From Chromatiales bacterium (lineage in GTDB: Bacteria; Pseudomonadota; Gammaproteobacteria; Chromatiales; Chromatiaceae), in assembly GCA_024762485.1 (NCBI GenBank), contig JANTHH010000093.1, positions 1 through 10,241 on the forward strand: DNA of 10,241 nucleotides. The letters run 5' to 3'. The position numbers were made by a program, and so were the translations under genes. Shown here in pieces: positions 1 through 5,966 of the stretch. The notes beneath the pieces were generated by a model. It did no database searches. It had not been told where the DNA came from and saw only the letters and a program-made list of their open reading frames with translations. Numbering within the stretch: position 1 is the stretch's first letter; the number at the start of each line of letters is the position of its first letter.

Positions 1-909
1 CTGGTGGTCGCGGGCATGCTGATGGCGGCGCGCAACATCATCCCGGCCTGGCGCTTTGCCAGCGGCCTGGAAGGCAGCGACGAGGAGATCGGCAAGGCGA
101 CCGAGGCGGGCAAGAAAAATTTCGTCGGCTTCGAACTGCCCGGACGCACCCTGGGCGTCATCGGCCTTGGCGCGATCGGCGTCAAGGTCGCCAACACGGC
201 CCGGGCACTGGGCATGAACGTGATCGGCTACGATCCCACCATCACCGTGAAGGCGGCGTGGCAGCTCGACGCCGACGTGCAGCAGGCGGTCTCGCCCGAC
301 GATCTGGTGGCGCGCTGTGACTTCATCACCCTGCACATCCCGCTCACCGATGCCACCCGTAACAAGATCAGCGCCGAACGCATTGCACTGATGCCCAAGG
401 GCGCGGTGATTCTCAACTTCTCGCGCAACGGCCTGGTGGACGACGCGGCGGCGGTGGCGGCACTCGACAGCGGCCAGCTGTATGGTTACGTCTGCGACTT
501 CCCCTCCAACCTGCTGAAGGATCACCCGCGCGTGGTGACCCTGCCGCATCTCGGCGCCTCGACCATCGAGGCCGAGGAGAACTGCGCCATCATGGTCGCC
601 GATGAGATCCGGGACTGGCTGGAGAACGGCAATATCAGCAACTCGGTGAATTTCCCCGAGATCAATCTGCCACGTGCCGAGAGCAGTTATCGTCTCGCAG
701 TGGTGAACAGCAACGTGCCGAACATGGTGGGGCAGATCTCCACCTATCTGGCAGATGCCAAACTCAACATCATCGAGATGCTCAACAAATCACGCGACAA
801 CGTCGCCGTCACCTTGATCGATGTCGACAGCCGGCCGACCCAGGAGACCATCGATCGGCTGGCCGATGTGGATGGCGTGCTGTCGGTACGCTGCCTGGGC
901 TGCGACTGA
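1..909 (+). CDS. serA: D-3-phosphoglycerate dehydrogenase (5'-truncated by window edge)
   Basis: This enzyme oxidises 3-phosphoglycerate to 3-phosphohydroxypyruvate with NAD, the first step of serine synthesis, in the cytoplasm. The reading frame is open from base 1, so the N-terminus (roughly 85-90 residues by family length) lies outside the window. Visible in order are a Rossmann nucleotide-binding motif GLGAIG near fragment residue 55, the FSRNGLVD segment with the substrate-binding Arg (codon 424-426), the LPHLGAST segment with the catalytic-type His (codon 547-549), an NSVNFP linker, and a C-terminal ACT domain (about residues 230-301) of the kind that binds serine as feedback inhibitor. 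The region where many relatives have the triad Glu (F-P-x-E-P) reads FPSNL here, so that Glu is not evident. The stop is followed 31 nt later by pheA, suggesting one operon. The family call is firm; the symbol assumes the usual serine role. Confidence 0.92.
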   Translation: MVVAGMLMAARNIIPAWRFASGLEGSDEEIGKATEAGKKNFVGFELPGRTLGVIGLGAIGVKVANTARALGMNVIGYDPTITVKAAWQLDADVQQAVSPDDLVARCDFITLHIPLTDATRNKISAERIALMPKGAVILNFSRNGLVDDAAAVAALDSGQLYGYVCDFPSNLLKDHPRVVTLPHLGASTIEAEENCAIMVADEIRDWLENGNISNSVNFPEINLPRAESSYRLAVVNSNVPNMVGQISTYLADAKLNIIEMLNKSRDNVAVTLIDVDSRPTQETIDRLADVDGVLSVRCLGCD

Positions 910-940
910 ATGCCTGTTTTGCCTGAGGGACGGAAGAGCG

Positions 941-2026
941 ATGAATGAAGAGGACCAGCTGGCGCAGATACGCCAGCGCATCGACACCATCGACAGGCAG
1001 ATCCAGGATCTGCTGAACGCGCGTGCCGCGGCCGCCCACGAGGTGGCCGAGGTGAAGCGGGCGGCCGATCCGGCGGCTGTCTTCTACCGTCCGGAGCGCG
1101 AGGCGCAGGTACTGCGCGCCGTCAAGGAACGCAACCCGGGGCCGCTCGGCGACGAGGAGATGGCGCGGCTGTTCCGTGAAATCATGTCCGCCTGCCTGGC
1201 CCTCGAACAACCGCTGAACATCGCCTTTCTCGGTCCTGCCGGCACCTTCACCCAGGCGGCGGCACTGAAACATTTCGGGCATGCCGTCGCCACCACCCCG
1301 GTGGTCGCCATCCCCGACATCTTCCAGGAGGTTGCAGCCGGCAACTGCCATTACGGGGTTGTGCCGGTGGAGAACTCCACCGAAGGCGTCATCAGCCACA
1401 CCCTCGACATGTTCATGAACTCGTCGTTGAGGATCTGCGGCGAGGTCACCCTGCGCATCCATCACAACCTGTTGAGCACGGCCGCCGACCTGAAGAAGGT
1501 AAAGGTCGTGTATTCGCACCAGCAGTCGCTGGCCCAGTGCCGCAGCTGGCTCGATCGTCACCTGCCGGGCATCAAACATGTCGCTGTCGGCAGCAATGCC
1601 GAGGCGGCACGCCTGGCAAAGGAGCAGGCAGACGCCGCTGCCATCGCCGGCGAGGCGGCGGCAGAGGTCTACGATCTGCCCATACTGGCGCGCAACATCG
1701 AGGACGAGCCGGACAATACCACCCGCTTCCTGGTGATCGGCGAGCAGGATGTCCCGCCCTCGGGGGAGGACAAGACCAGCCTGCTGCTGACCACCCGCAA
1801 CGAGGCAGGCGGCCTGCAGCGGCTGCTGACACCACTGGCCGAGCGCGGCATCAGCATGACCCGCATCGAATCGCGTCCTTCGCGACGCGTGCGCTGGGAC
1901 TATGTCTTCTTCATCGACATCGAGGGCCACCGCGAGGACCCCGGCGTCGCCGCCGCGCTCGACGAGCTGGATCGTACCGCAGCGGAATGCCGGGTACTCG
2001 GCTCCTATCCGCGCGCCGTGTTGTGA
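941..2026 (+). CDS. pheA: Bifunctional chorismate mutase / prephenate dehydratase (P-protein)
   Basis: This cytoplasmic enzyme converts chorismate to prephenate and then to phenylpyruvate, committing carbon to phenylalanine. An AroQ-type helical chorismate mutase fills residues 1-90: Arg in IRQRID, Arg in LLNAR, Lys in VAEVK, and YRPERE. A prephenate dehydratase domain follows from about residue 94 (FLGPAGTFTQAA, VVPVENSTEGV), with the active-site TTRF motif at residues 260-263. A C-terminal ACT domain carries ESRP at 310-313, part of the phenylalanine-sensing site; the preceding motif, usually P-G-A-L, reads A-G-G-L here. Length is 361 residues, usual for the family. The frame is open further upstream to 821, but ATG 941 is chosen because the mutase domain begins there, the extension would overlap serA, and a purine-rich GAGGGA lies about 10 nt upstream. 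hisC begins 12 nt after the stop. Confidence 0.95.
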   Translation: MNEEDQLAQIRQRIDTIDRQIQDLLNARAAAAHEVAEVKRAADPAAVFYRPEREAQVLRAVKERNPGPLGDEEMARLFREIMSACLALEQPLNIAFLGPAGTFTQAAALKHFGHAVATTPVVAIPDIFQEVAAGNCHYGVVPVENSTEGVISHTLDMFMNSSLRICGEVTLRIHHNLLSTAADLKKVKVVYSHQQSLAQCRSWLDRHLPGIKHVAVGSNAEAARLAKEQADAAAIAGEAAAEVYDLPILARNIEDEPDNTTRFLVIGEQDVPPSGEDKTSLLLTTRNEAGGLQRLLTPLAERGISMTRIESRPSRRVRWDYVFFIDIEGHREDPGVAAALDELDRTAAECRVLGSYPRAVL

Positions 2027-2038
2027 GGTCCGCAGACC

Positions 2039-3151
2039 ATGACTGATTCCATGCTCGACCGCCTGATTCCGCTGACCACGCCCGGCATCGCCGCCCTGCG
2101 CCCCTACACACCCGGCAAGCCCATCGAGGAACTCGAGCGTGAGCTGGGCATCAGCGATTCCATCAAACTCGCCTCCAACGAGAATCCGCTGGGGCCCAGC
2201 GACAAGGTCAGCGCAGCGGTCGCTGCCGCTATCCCCGACCTCAGCCGTTACCCCGACGGCGGTGGCTTCCGGCTGCGCGAGGCGATTGCCGGGCTGCACG
2301 GGGTCTCCCCTGAACAGGTGACCCTGGGCAACGGCTCCAATGACGTGCTCGACCTGGTCGCCCGGGTGTTCCTGCAGCCGGGCACCGAGAGCCTGTTCTC
2401 AGAGCATGCCTTCGCGGTCTACCCGATCAGCTCGCAGGCCGCCGGCGCGACCCTGAGGGTGGTGCCGGCGAAAGACTATGGCCATGATCTGGATGCCATG
2501 GCCAGCCAGGTCAACGACCGCACCCGTGTGGTGTGGATCGCCAATCCGAACAATCCGACCGGCACATGGCTGACGGGACGGGAACTGCGGCGTTTTGTCG
2601 AGCAGCTGCCGTCACGGGTCATCTGTGTGATCGACGAGGCCTATTTCGACTACGTGGACGAGGCCGACTACCCCGATACGTCCACCTGGCTCGGCCAATT
2701 CCCCAACCTGATTGTCACCCGCACCTTCTCCAAGGCCTACGGGCTGGCGGCACTGCGGGTGGGTTACGGCCTGTCGCACCCGGACCTGGCCGACCTGCTC
2801 AACCGTGTGCGTCAGCCGTTCAACGTCAACAGCCTGGCGCAGGTGGCGGCAACGGCGGCGCTGTCCGATCACGTCCACCTGGCGGCGGCCATCTCGGTCA
2901 ACCGCGAGGGCATGGAGCAGCTCGTCGCGGGCGTGCGCGAGCTCGGGCTGGGCTATATCCCGTCGGTTGGTAACTTCCTCACCATCGACCTCGGCCGCGA
3001 CGCCGCGGCGGTCGATCAGGCCCTGCTTCGCGAGGGGGTCATCACCCGACAGGTTGCCAATTACGGCCTGCCCAACCACCTGCGGGTCAGCGTCGGACTG
3101 GCGCACGAGAACGACCGCTTCCTCACAGCCCTGCAGAAGGTGCTGACATGA
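2039..3151 (+). CDS. hisC: Histidinol-phosphate aminotransferase (likely also aromatic transaminase)
   Basis: This is a PLP-dependent class I/II aminotransferase of the HisC family, 370 residues, full length. Characteristic segments in order are ASNENPLGPS near residue 43, GNGSNDVLD, WIANPNNPTGTW, DEAYFDY, SKAYGLAALRVGYG with the PLP lysine at K232, and the C-terminal Arg segment NHLRVSVG. The family transaminates imidazole-acetol phosphate in histidine synthesis, and many members also accept phenylpyruvate and 4-hydroxyphenylpyruvate. Its place between pheA and tyrA, with no other his gene nearby, argues that it performs the last step of Phe/Tyr synthesis here (inference). A second hisC in a histidine operon may exist elsewhere. 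ATG 2039 has GAGG about 10 nt upstream, overlapping the end of pheA; an in-frame ATG at 2051 is less likely. Its stop overlaps the tyrA start (ATGA). Confidence 0.94.
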   Translation: MTDSMLDRLIPLTTPGIAALRPYTPGKPIEELERELGISDSIKLASNENPLGPSDKVSAAVAAAIPDLSRYPDGGGFRLREAIAGLHGVSPEQVTLGNGSNDVLDLVARVFLQPGTESLFSEHAFAVYPISSQAAGATLRVVPAKDYGHDLDAMASQVNDRTRVVWIANPNNPTGTWLTGRELRRFVEQLPSRVICVIDEAYFDYVDEADYPDTSTWLGQFPNLIVTRTFSKAYGLAALRVGYGLSHPDLADLLNRVRQPFNVNSLAQVAATAALSDHVHLAAAISVNREGMEQLVAGVRELGLGYIPSVGNFLTIDLGRDAAAVDQALLREGVITRQVANYGLPNHLRVSVGLAHENDRFLTALQKVLT

Positions 3152-4032
3152 AGATCCGCCGCCTGGCGGTGATCGGTGTTGGCCTCATTGGCGGCTCGCT
3201 GGCGAAGGCGCTCAAGCGCGTGCACGCGGTGGGGGAGGTGGTCGGCTGTGGACGCAGCCGGGAAAACCTGGAGCAGGCCCTCGCATTGGGCGTGATCGAC
3301 CGTTACACCACGGATGTCGCCGAGGCGGTGGCGGATGCCGACATGGTCTTTGTTGCCGTTCCGCTCGGCGCCATGCGCGAGGTGTTCGAGGCCATGCGCG
3401 GCCATCTCGCAGCGGATGCGGTGATCACCGATGGCGGTAGCGCCAAAGCCAGTGTCGTCGCCGACGCCCGTGCGGTGTTCGGGACGGTTCCGCACAACCT
3501 GGTGCCTGGCCATCCCATCGCCGGCACCGAGCGGAACGGGGCAGCAGCTGCCTTTGCCGAGTTGTACGAGAACCGCCGTGTCATTCTCACCCCACTGCCC
3601 GAGACCGCCGATGAGGCTGTGGAGCGGGTGCGGTCGATGTGGCAGGCCTGCGGTGCCGAGGTGACGCTGATGAGCGTCGAGCACCACGACGAGGTGCTGG
3701 CCGCCACCAGCCATTTGCCGCACATGCTCGCCTTCGGCCTGGTGGACGCATTGTCTCGTATGAAGGAGAACGACGAGATCTTCCGTTACGCCGCCGGCGG
3801 CTTCCGCGACTTCACCCGCATCGCCTCGTCGAACCCGGTGATGTGGCGCGACATCTGCCTCGCCAACCGCGAGGCGCTGAGCAAGATGCTCGCTGCCTTC
3901 GCCGAGGAAATGAGTGACCTTGCCGATACCATCGCCCGGGGCGACGGCGACCACCTGCTCGAGGTCTTCACACGGGCAAAACAGGCGCGTGATCGTTATG
4001 TCGACGCCATGGACCAGGGGAGTCTGGAATGA
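3148..4032 (+). CDS. tyrA: Prephenate (or arogenate) dehydrogenase
   Basis: This enzyme oxidatively decarboxylates prephenate to 4-hydroxyphenylpyruvate (or arogenate to tyrosine), the committed step to tyrosine, in the cytoplasm. The 294-residue protein starts with a Rossmann motif GVGLIGGS (residues 10-17). It continues with VFVAVP, TDGGSAK, the GHPIAGTE motif with conserved His at residue 122, SHLPHMLAF with His at 189, and the helical C-terminal segment FRDFTRIASSNPVMW. There is no chorismate mutase or ACT domain, so it is the single-domain form. It is also not fused to aroA (EPSP synthase) as in some pseudomonads, and no aroA follows. ATG 3148 overlaps the hisC stop, with AAGGTG upstream; its own stop overlaps the next gene. 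Sequence alone does not settle prephenate versus arogenate preference. Confidence 0.94.
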   Translation: MKIRRLAVIGVGLIGGSLAKALKRVHAVGEVVGCGRSRENLEQALALGVIDRYTTDVAEAVADADMVFVAVPLGAMREVFEAMRGHLAADAVITDGGSAKASVVADARAVFGTVPHNLVPGHPIAGTERNGAAAAFAELYENRRVILTPLPETADEAVERVRSMWQACGAEVTLMSVEHHDEVLAATSHLPHMLAFGLVDALSRMKENDEIFRYAAGGFRDFTRIASSNPVMWRDICLANREALSKMLAAFAEEMSDLADTIARGDGDHLLEVFTRAKQARDRYVDAMDQGSLE

Positions 4033-4322
4033 GTGCATCGCGTATCGCCTGGCTTGCCATGGGGTTCGGCCTGCTGCTGATGGTGCTGCTGCTCGGGGCC
4101 GGCGCACCGGGTGCTGGCCCCTACCGCTTGCCGCTGCTGTTACTGCTGATGGCGAGTGAACTGGGCTTCCTGGCGACACTGGCCGGTGCTTATCAGGCGT
4201 TCAAGTGTCTCCGGTCCAACGGGAGACAGCTGGCGATGCGGCTGGTGGCTACCGGATGCCTCGGACTGGCGATCGCCTTCGCCTGGATTGGGCTCGGCCT
4301 GTGGCTGGGCATGGGTGCCTGA
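4029..4322 (+). CDS. Small inner-membrane protein of unknown function, 97 aa
   Basis: I do not recognise this protein. It is 97 residues and very hydrophobic, with three likely membrane helices at about residues 6-23, 33-54 and 68-94. The basic segment KCLRSNGRQLAMR between helices 2 and 3 predicts a cytoplasmic loop. No signal-peptidase site, metal-binding cluster or catalytic motif is visible. The gene is supported by the ATGA overlap with the tyrA stop, a good GGGGAG Shine-Dalgarno site 6 nt before the ATG (4017-4022), and coherent transmembrane composition. It is therefore probably co-translated with tyrA. No terminator is obvious between its stop and the cold-shock gene promoter region. 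A transport or regulatory role linked to aromatic amino acids is possible but is only guesswork from position. Confidence 0.75.
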   Translation: MSASRIAWLAMGFGLLLMVLLLGAGAPGAGPYRLPLLLLLMASELGFLATLAGAYQAFKCLRSNGRQLAMRLVATGCLGLAIAFAWIGLGLWLGMGA

Positions 4323-4375
4323 GCGAGGTCACGAAACCGTCATGCCGGGATGGTGGATGAGCGGCCGATCACGGG

Positions 4376-4383
4376 TATATGAT
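4376..4383 (+). promoter_or_regulatory. Possible -10 region for the cold-shock gene
   Basis: The octamer TATATGAT contains TATGAT (4378-4383), which matches the sigma-70 -10 consensus at five of six positions. It is an AT-rich island in GC-rich surroundings, about 53 nt before the csp start codon. A transcript from here would have a leader of roughly 45 nt. No convincing -35 box lies 16-18 nt upstream (GGATGA is the nearest), so the call is tentative. Confidence 0.3.
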
Positions 4384-4435
4384 TCTGTCGCGGATCAACG
4401 CCGACCTGGTTGGCAATTTACGGATAGAGAGCGAT

Positions 4436-4645
4436 ATGTCTGAGCAAGTGGTTGGAACCGTCAAGTGGTTCAATGACGACAAGGGTTTTGGCTTCATCGA
4501 GCGCGAAGGCGGCAAGGATGTTTTCGTGCACTTCAGTGCCATCAACGGCACCGGTCGCCGGACGTTGCACGAGGGGCAGAAGGTGACGATGGATGTAGTC
4601 GATGGTCAGAAGGGCCCGCAGGCGGAGAACGTCAACCCCGCCTGA
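4436..4645 (+). CDS. Cold-shock domain protein (CspA family)
   Basis: This is a 69-residue single cold-shock domain (five-stranded OB fold) that binds single-stranded RNA and DNA. Family members act as RNA chaperones or antiterminators during cold shock or general growth. The diagnostic segments are present: GTVKWFN at the N-terminus, RNP1 as KGFGFI, RNP2 as VFVHF, and the C-terminal GPQAENV. The frame is open upstream to 4379, but ATG 4436 is chosen because it gives the standard MSEQ start, with a GAGAG Shine-Dalgarno site 4426-4431. The gene stands alone: its own promoter region lies upstream and a strong terminator is 26 nt after the stop. Which paralogue it is (cspA, cspC, cspE and others) cannot be told from sequence, so no symbol is given. 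Confidence 0.95.
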   Translation: MSEQVVGTVKWFNDDKGFGFIEREGGKDVFVHFSAINGTGRRTLHEGQKVTMDVVDGQKGPQAENVNPA

Positions 4646-4671
4646 GACTGAGAGGGCGGGCGGCGTAGGGA

Positions 4672-4715
4672 AGCGGCATCGCACCGGTCAGCGGTCGGTC
4701 GGGTGCCGCTTTTTT
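4672..4715 (+). terminator. Rho-independent terminator of the cold-shock gene
   Basis: A 9-bp stem (AGCGGCATC at 4672-4680 with GGTGCCGCT at 4702-4710, one G-U pair) closes a 21-nt loop and is followed directly by six T residues (4710-4715). It sits 26 nt after the csp stop. On the opposite strand the stem is followed by a poor T tract, so it should work mainly for the plus-strand transcript and would not efficiently end transcription of the convergent minus-strand pair. Confidence 0.85.
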
Positions 4716-4743
4716 ATGACAGGCCGCGCGGCGCCTGCCTGAG

Positions 4744-5091
4744 TCAGGTATGCGTCCTGTGGAAGACCGTCTCGTCCACCGTGTTGCCCTTGAGGATCTG
4801 CAGCATGGCCTCTGCCATGCGGCTGCATTGCGCTTCATCGACCTCGGCGAGGTTGTCGAAATACCATTGCACCGACTGGCGGACCAGGCTGCGCTGCCGG
4901 GTGCTGATCGTCACCTCGTCATCTGTGCCGGCCACCGTCTTCGCGGTGGTCATCAGGATCTCCCGTGCCATCTGGCCACAATCGCTGCAGCCGGGTGGGT
5001 AGGCTGCGCTGGCGTACTGGGCAATGGCATCAGCCAGAACCGCACGGGTGGCGGCACCGGCGCGGATGCAGAATGTCTTCTTCGCCGCCAT
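4744..5091 (-). CDS. Conserved-looking hypothetical protein with CxxC, 115 aa
   Basis: I do not recognise this protein. It is 115 residues, predicted soluble and mostly helical, with no signal peptide or membrane helix. A C-x-x-C pair (PPGCSDCGQ, Cys35 and Cys38) follows an Ala-rich N-terminal helix, and further cysteines occur at residue 8 and in EAQCSRM. The pair could be a redox or metal site, but two cysteines alone are weak evidence. The frame is open to 5226, but ATG at 5091 is preferred: the longer form would overlap the dehydrogenase gene by about 130 nt and begins with low-quality sequence. The start lies 1 nt after the upstream dehydrogenase stop (TGAGATG), so translation is probably coupled. 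It converges on the csp gene and has no clear terminator of its own. Confidence 0.7.
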   Translation of the reverse strand: MAAKKTFCIRAGAATRAVLADAIAQYASAAYPPGCSDCGQMAREILMTTAKTVAGTDDEVTISTRQRSLVRQSVQWYFDNLAEVDEAQCSRMAEAMLQILKGNTVDETVFHRTHT

Positions 5092-5092
5092 C

Positions 5093-5806
5093 TCAACTCT
5101 GCCCGAACACCGGGATCGCTGCTCCGCTGATGGCGCGGCTGGCATCGGCGGCGAGGAACAGCACCACGTCGGCAATGGCCGCGGGAGACACCCACCGGCT
5201 GTGATCCGCATCGGGCATGTCCGCACGGTTCTGCGGGGTGTCGATGGTGCCCGGGAGGATGCAGTTGGCGTTTATGTTGTCCAAGCGGTGCTCATCAGCG
5301 ATGGTCTCGGTGAGGGTGATCACCGCGGCCTTTGAGGCGCAGTAAGGCCCCATCTTCGCCTTCCCCTGCAGGGCGGCACGTGCGGCGATATTGATGATGC
5401 GGCCACTGCCGACCTTGAGCAGATGGGGGATGCTGGCGCGGCAGGTGTTGAAAACGCTGCGGGCGTTGAGGTCGAACATGAAGTCCCAGTCGCGATCGCT
5501 GGTCTCGTGCAGCAGTGGCCCCATGGTGAAACCGCCGGCGATATTGGCCACCACGTCGATACGCCCGAAGCGTTCGATGATGGCGTCGATCGTGGTGGAG
5601 ACCGAATCCGCTTCAATCAGGTTGGTGGCAAACGTGGCGGAGACTGCATCCTGGCTCAGCGTCTGCTGGGTCCTAGTGAGTCCGGATTCGTCGAGATCGA
5701 CCAGTGCCAGCAGTGCGCCGTGGGCTGAAAAGGCCTGGGCCACAGCGGCACCTAGATTGCCGGCCGCACCGGTGACCAGAACTACCTTGTCTGCGTGTTC
5801 GCTCAT
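5093..5806 (-). CDS. Short-chain dehydrogenase/reductase with catalytic Ser replaced by Ala
   Basis: This is a 237-residue Rossmann-fold oxidoreductase of the SDR superfamily; its substrate is unknown. It has the cofactor motif TGAAGNLG (residues 12-19), the acidic residue D37 at the end of strand 2 (VDLD), which favours NAD(H) over NADP(H), NIAGG at 88-92 (variant of NNAG), the structural Asn N114 (LNARSVF), and Y155-x-x-x-K159 (PYCASK). The catalytic serine normally 13 residues before the tyrosine is Ala142 (NIAARAAL), so the Asn-Ser-Tyr-Lys tetrad is incomplete. Dihydropteridine reductases are SDRs known to lack this serine, so activity is not excluded. The start at 5806 is set by GAGGA 8 nt upstream (5815-5819) and by the domain boundary; the longer frame to 5917 would run into the sigma-54 promoter. 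It is coupled to the downstream 115-residue gene. Confidence 0.9.
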   Translation of the reverse strand: MSEHADKVVLVTGAAGNLGAAVAQAFSAHGALLALVDLDESGLTRTQQTLSQDAVSATFATNLIEADSVSTTIDAIIERFGRIDVVANIAGGFTMGPLLHETSDRDWDFMFDLNARSVFNTCRASIPHLLKVGSGRIINIAARAALQGKAKMGPYCASKAAVITLTETIADEHRLDNINANCILPGTIDTPQNRADMPDADHSRWVSPAAIADVVLFLAADASRAISGAAIPVFGQS

Positions 5807-5890
5807 GATTCGGATCCTCGGAAAGAGTGGGATGTCATCCGGCAAGGTTACCCGATCGCGGGGCGGTGAAAAAACGGCATAAATCAGAAG

Positions 5891-5909
5891 GCAGTTCCGC
5901 TGGGACTGC
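5891..5909. repeat. Dyad (8-bp arms, 3-nt spacer) abutting the sigma-54 promoter
   Basis: GCAGTTCC (5891-5898) and GGGACTGC (5902-5909) form inverted arms with one G-T mismatch around GCT. The dyad ends 2 nt before the -24 element of the fliK promoter and lies in the divergent region between the dehydrogenase and fliK. It could be a regulator site or chance. Confidence 0.4.
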
Positions 5910-5911
5910 GC

Positions 5912-5927
5912 TGGCACGGTCGATGCA
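5912..5927 (+). promoter_or_regulatory. Sigma-54 (RpoN) -24/-12 promoter for the fliK-like gene
   Basis: The sequence reads TGGCACG-GTCG-ATGCA. Against the RpoN consensus TGGCACG-N4-TTGCA it differs at one position (A for the first T of the -12 block). The invariant GG (5913-5914) and GC (5925-5926) are separated by exactly 10 nt, the required spacing. Transcription would start near 5938, about 30 nt before the fliK start at 5967. RpoN control is usual for hook and basal-body genes in polar-flagellated gammaproteobacteria, so the site fits the product. Confidence 0.75.
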
Positions 5928-5966
5928 TCAAGGCAGGGCAGACATCCGCCTCATGAGGTCATGATC

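Noticed and set aside
809..2299. Long open frame on the minus strand (496 codons) across pheA and its neighbours
   Set aside because: It is antisense to clearly identified serA, pheA and hisC. Long antisense frames are expected in GC-rich coding DNA, and its translation shows no recognisable domain.
3061..4179. 372-codon minus-strand frame opposite tyrA
   Set aside because: It is antisense to a firmly identified tyrA, with a His/Gly/Arg-rich composition typical of a shadow frame.
4637..4660. CCCGCC/GGCGGG hairpin across the csp stop as a terminator
   Set aside because: No T tract follows; the real terminator is the 4672-4715 hairpin.
5882..5897. IHF site between the SDR and fliK
   Set aside because: AATCAG resembles the first half of the IHF consensus, but the TTR half is displaced by about 3 nt, so the match fails.
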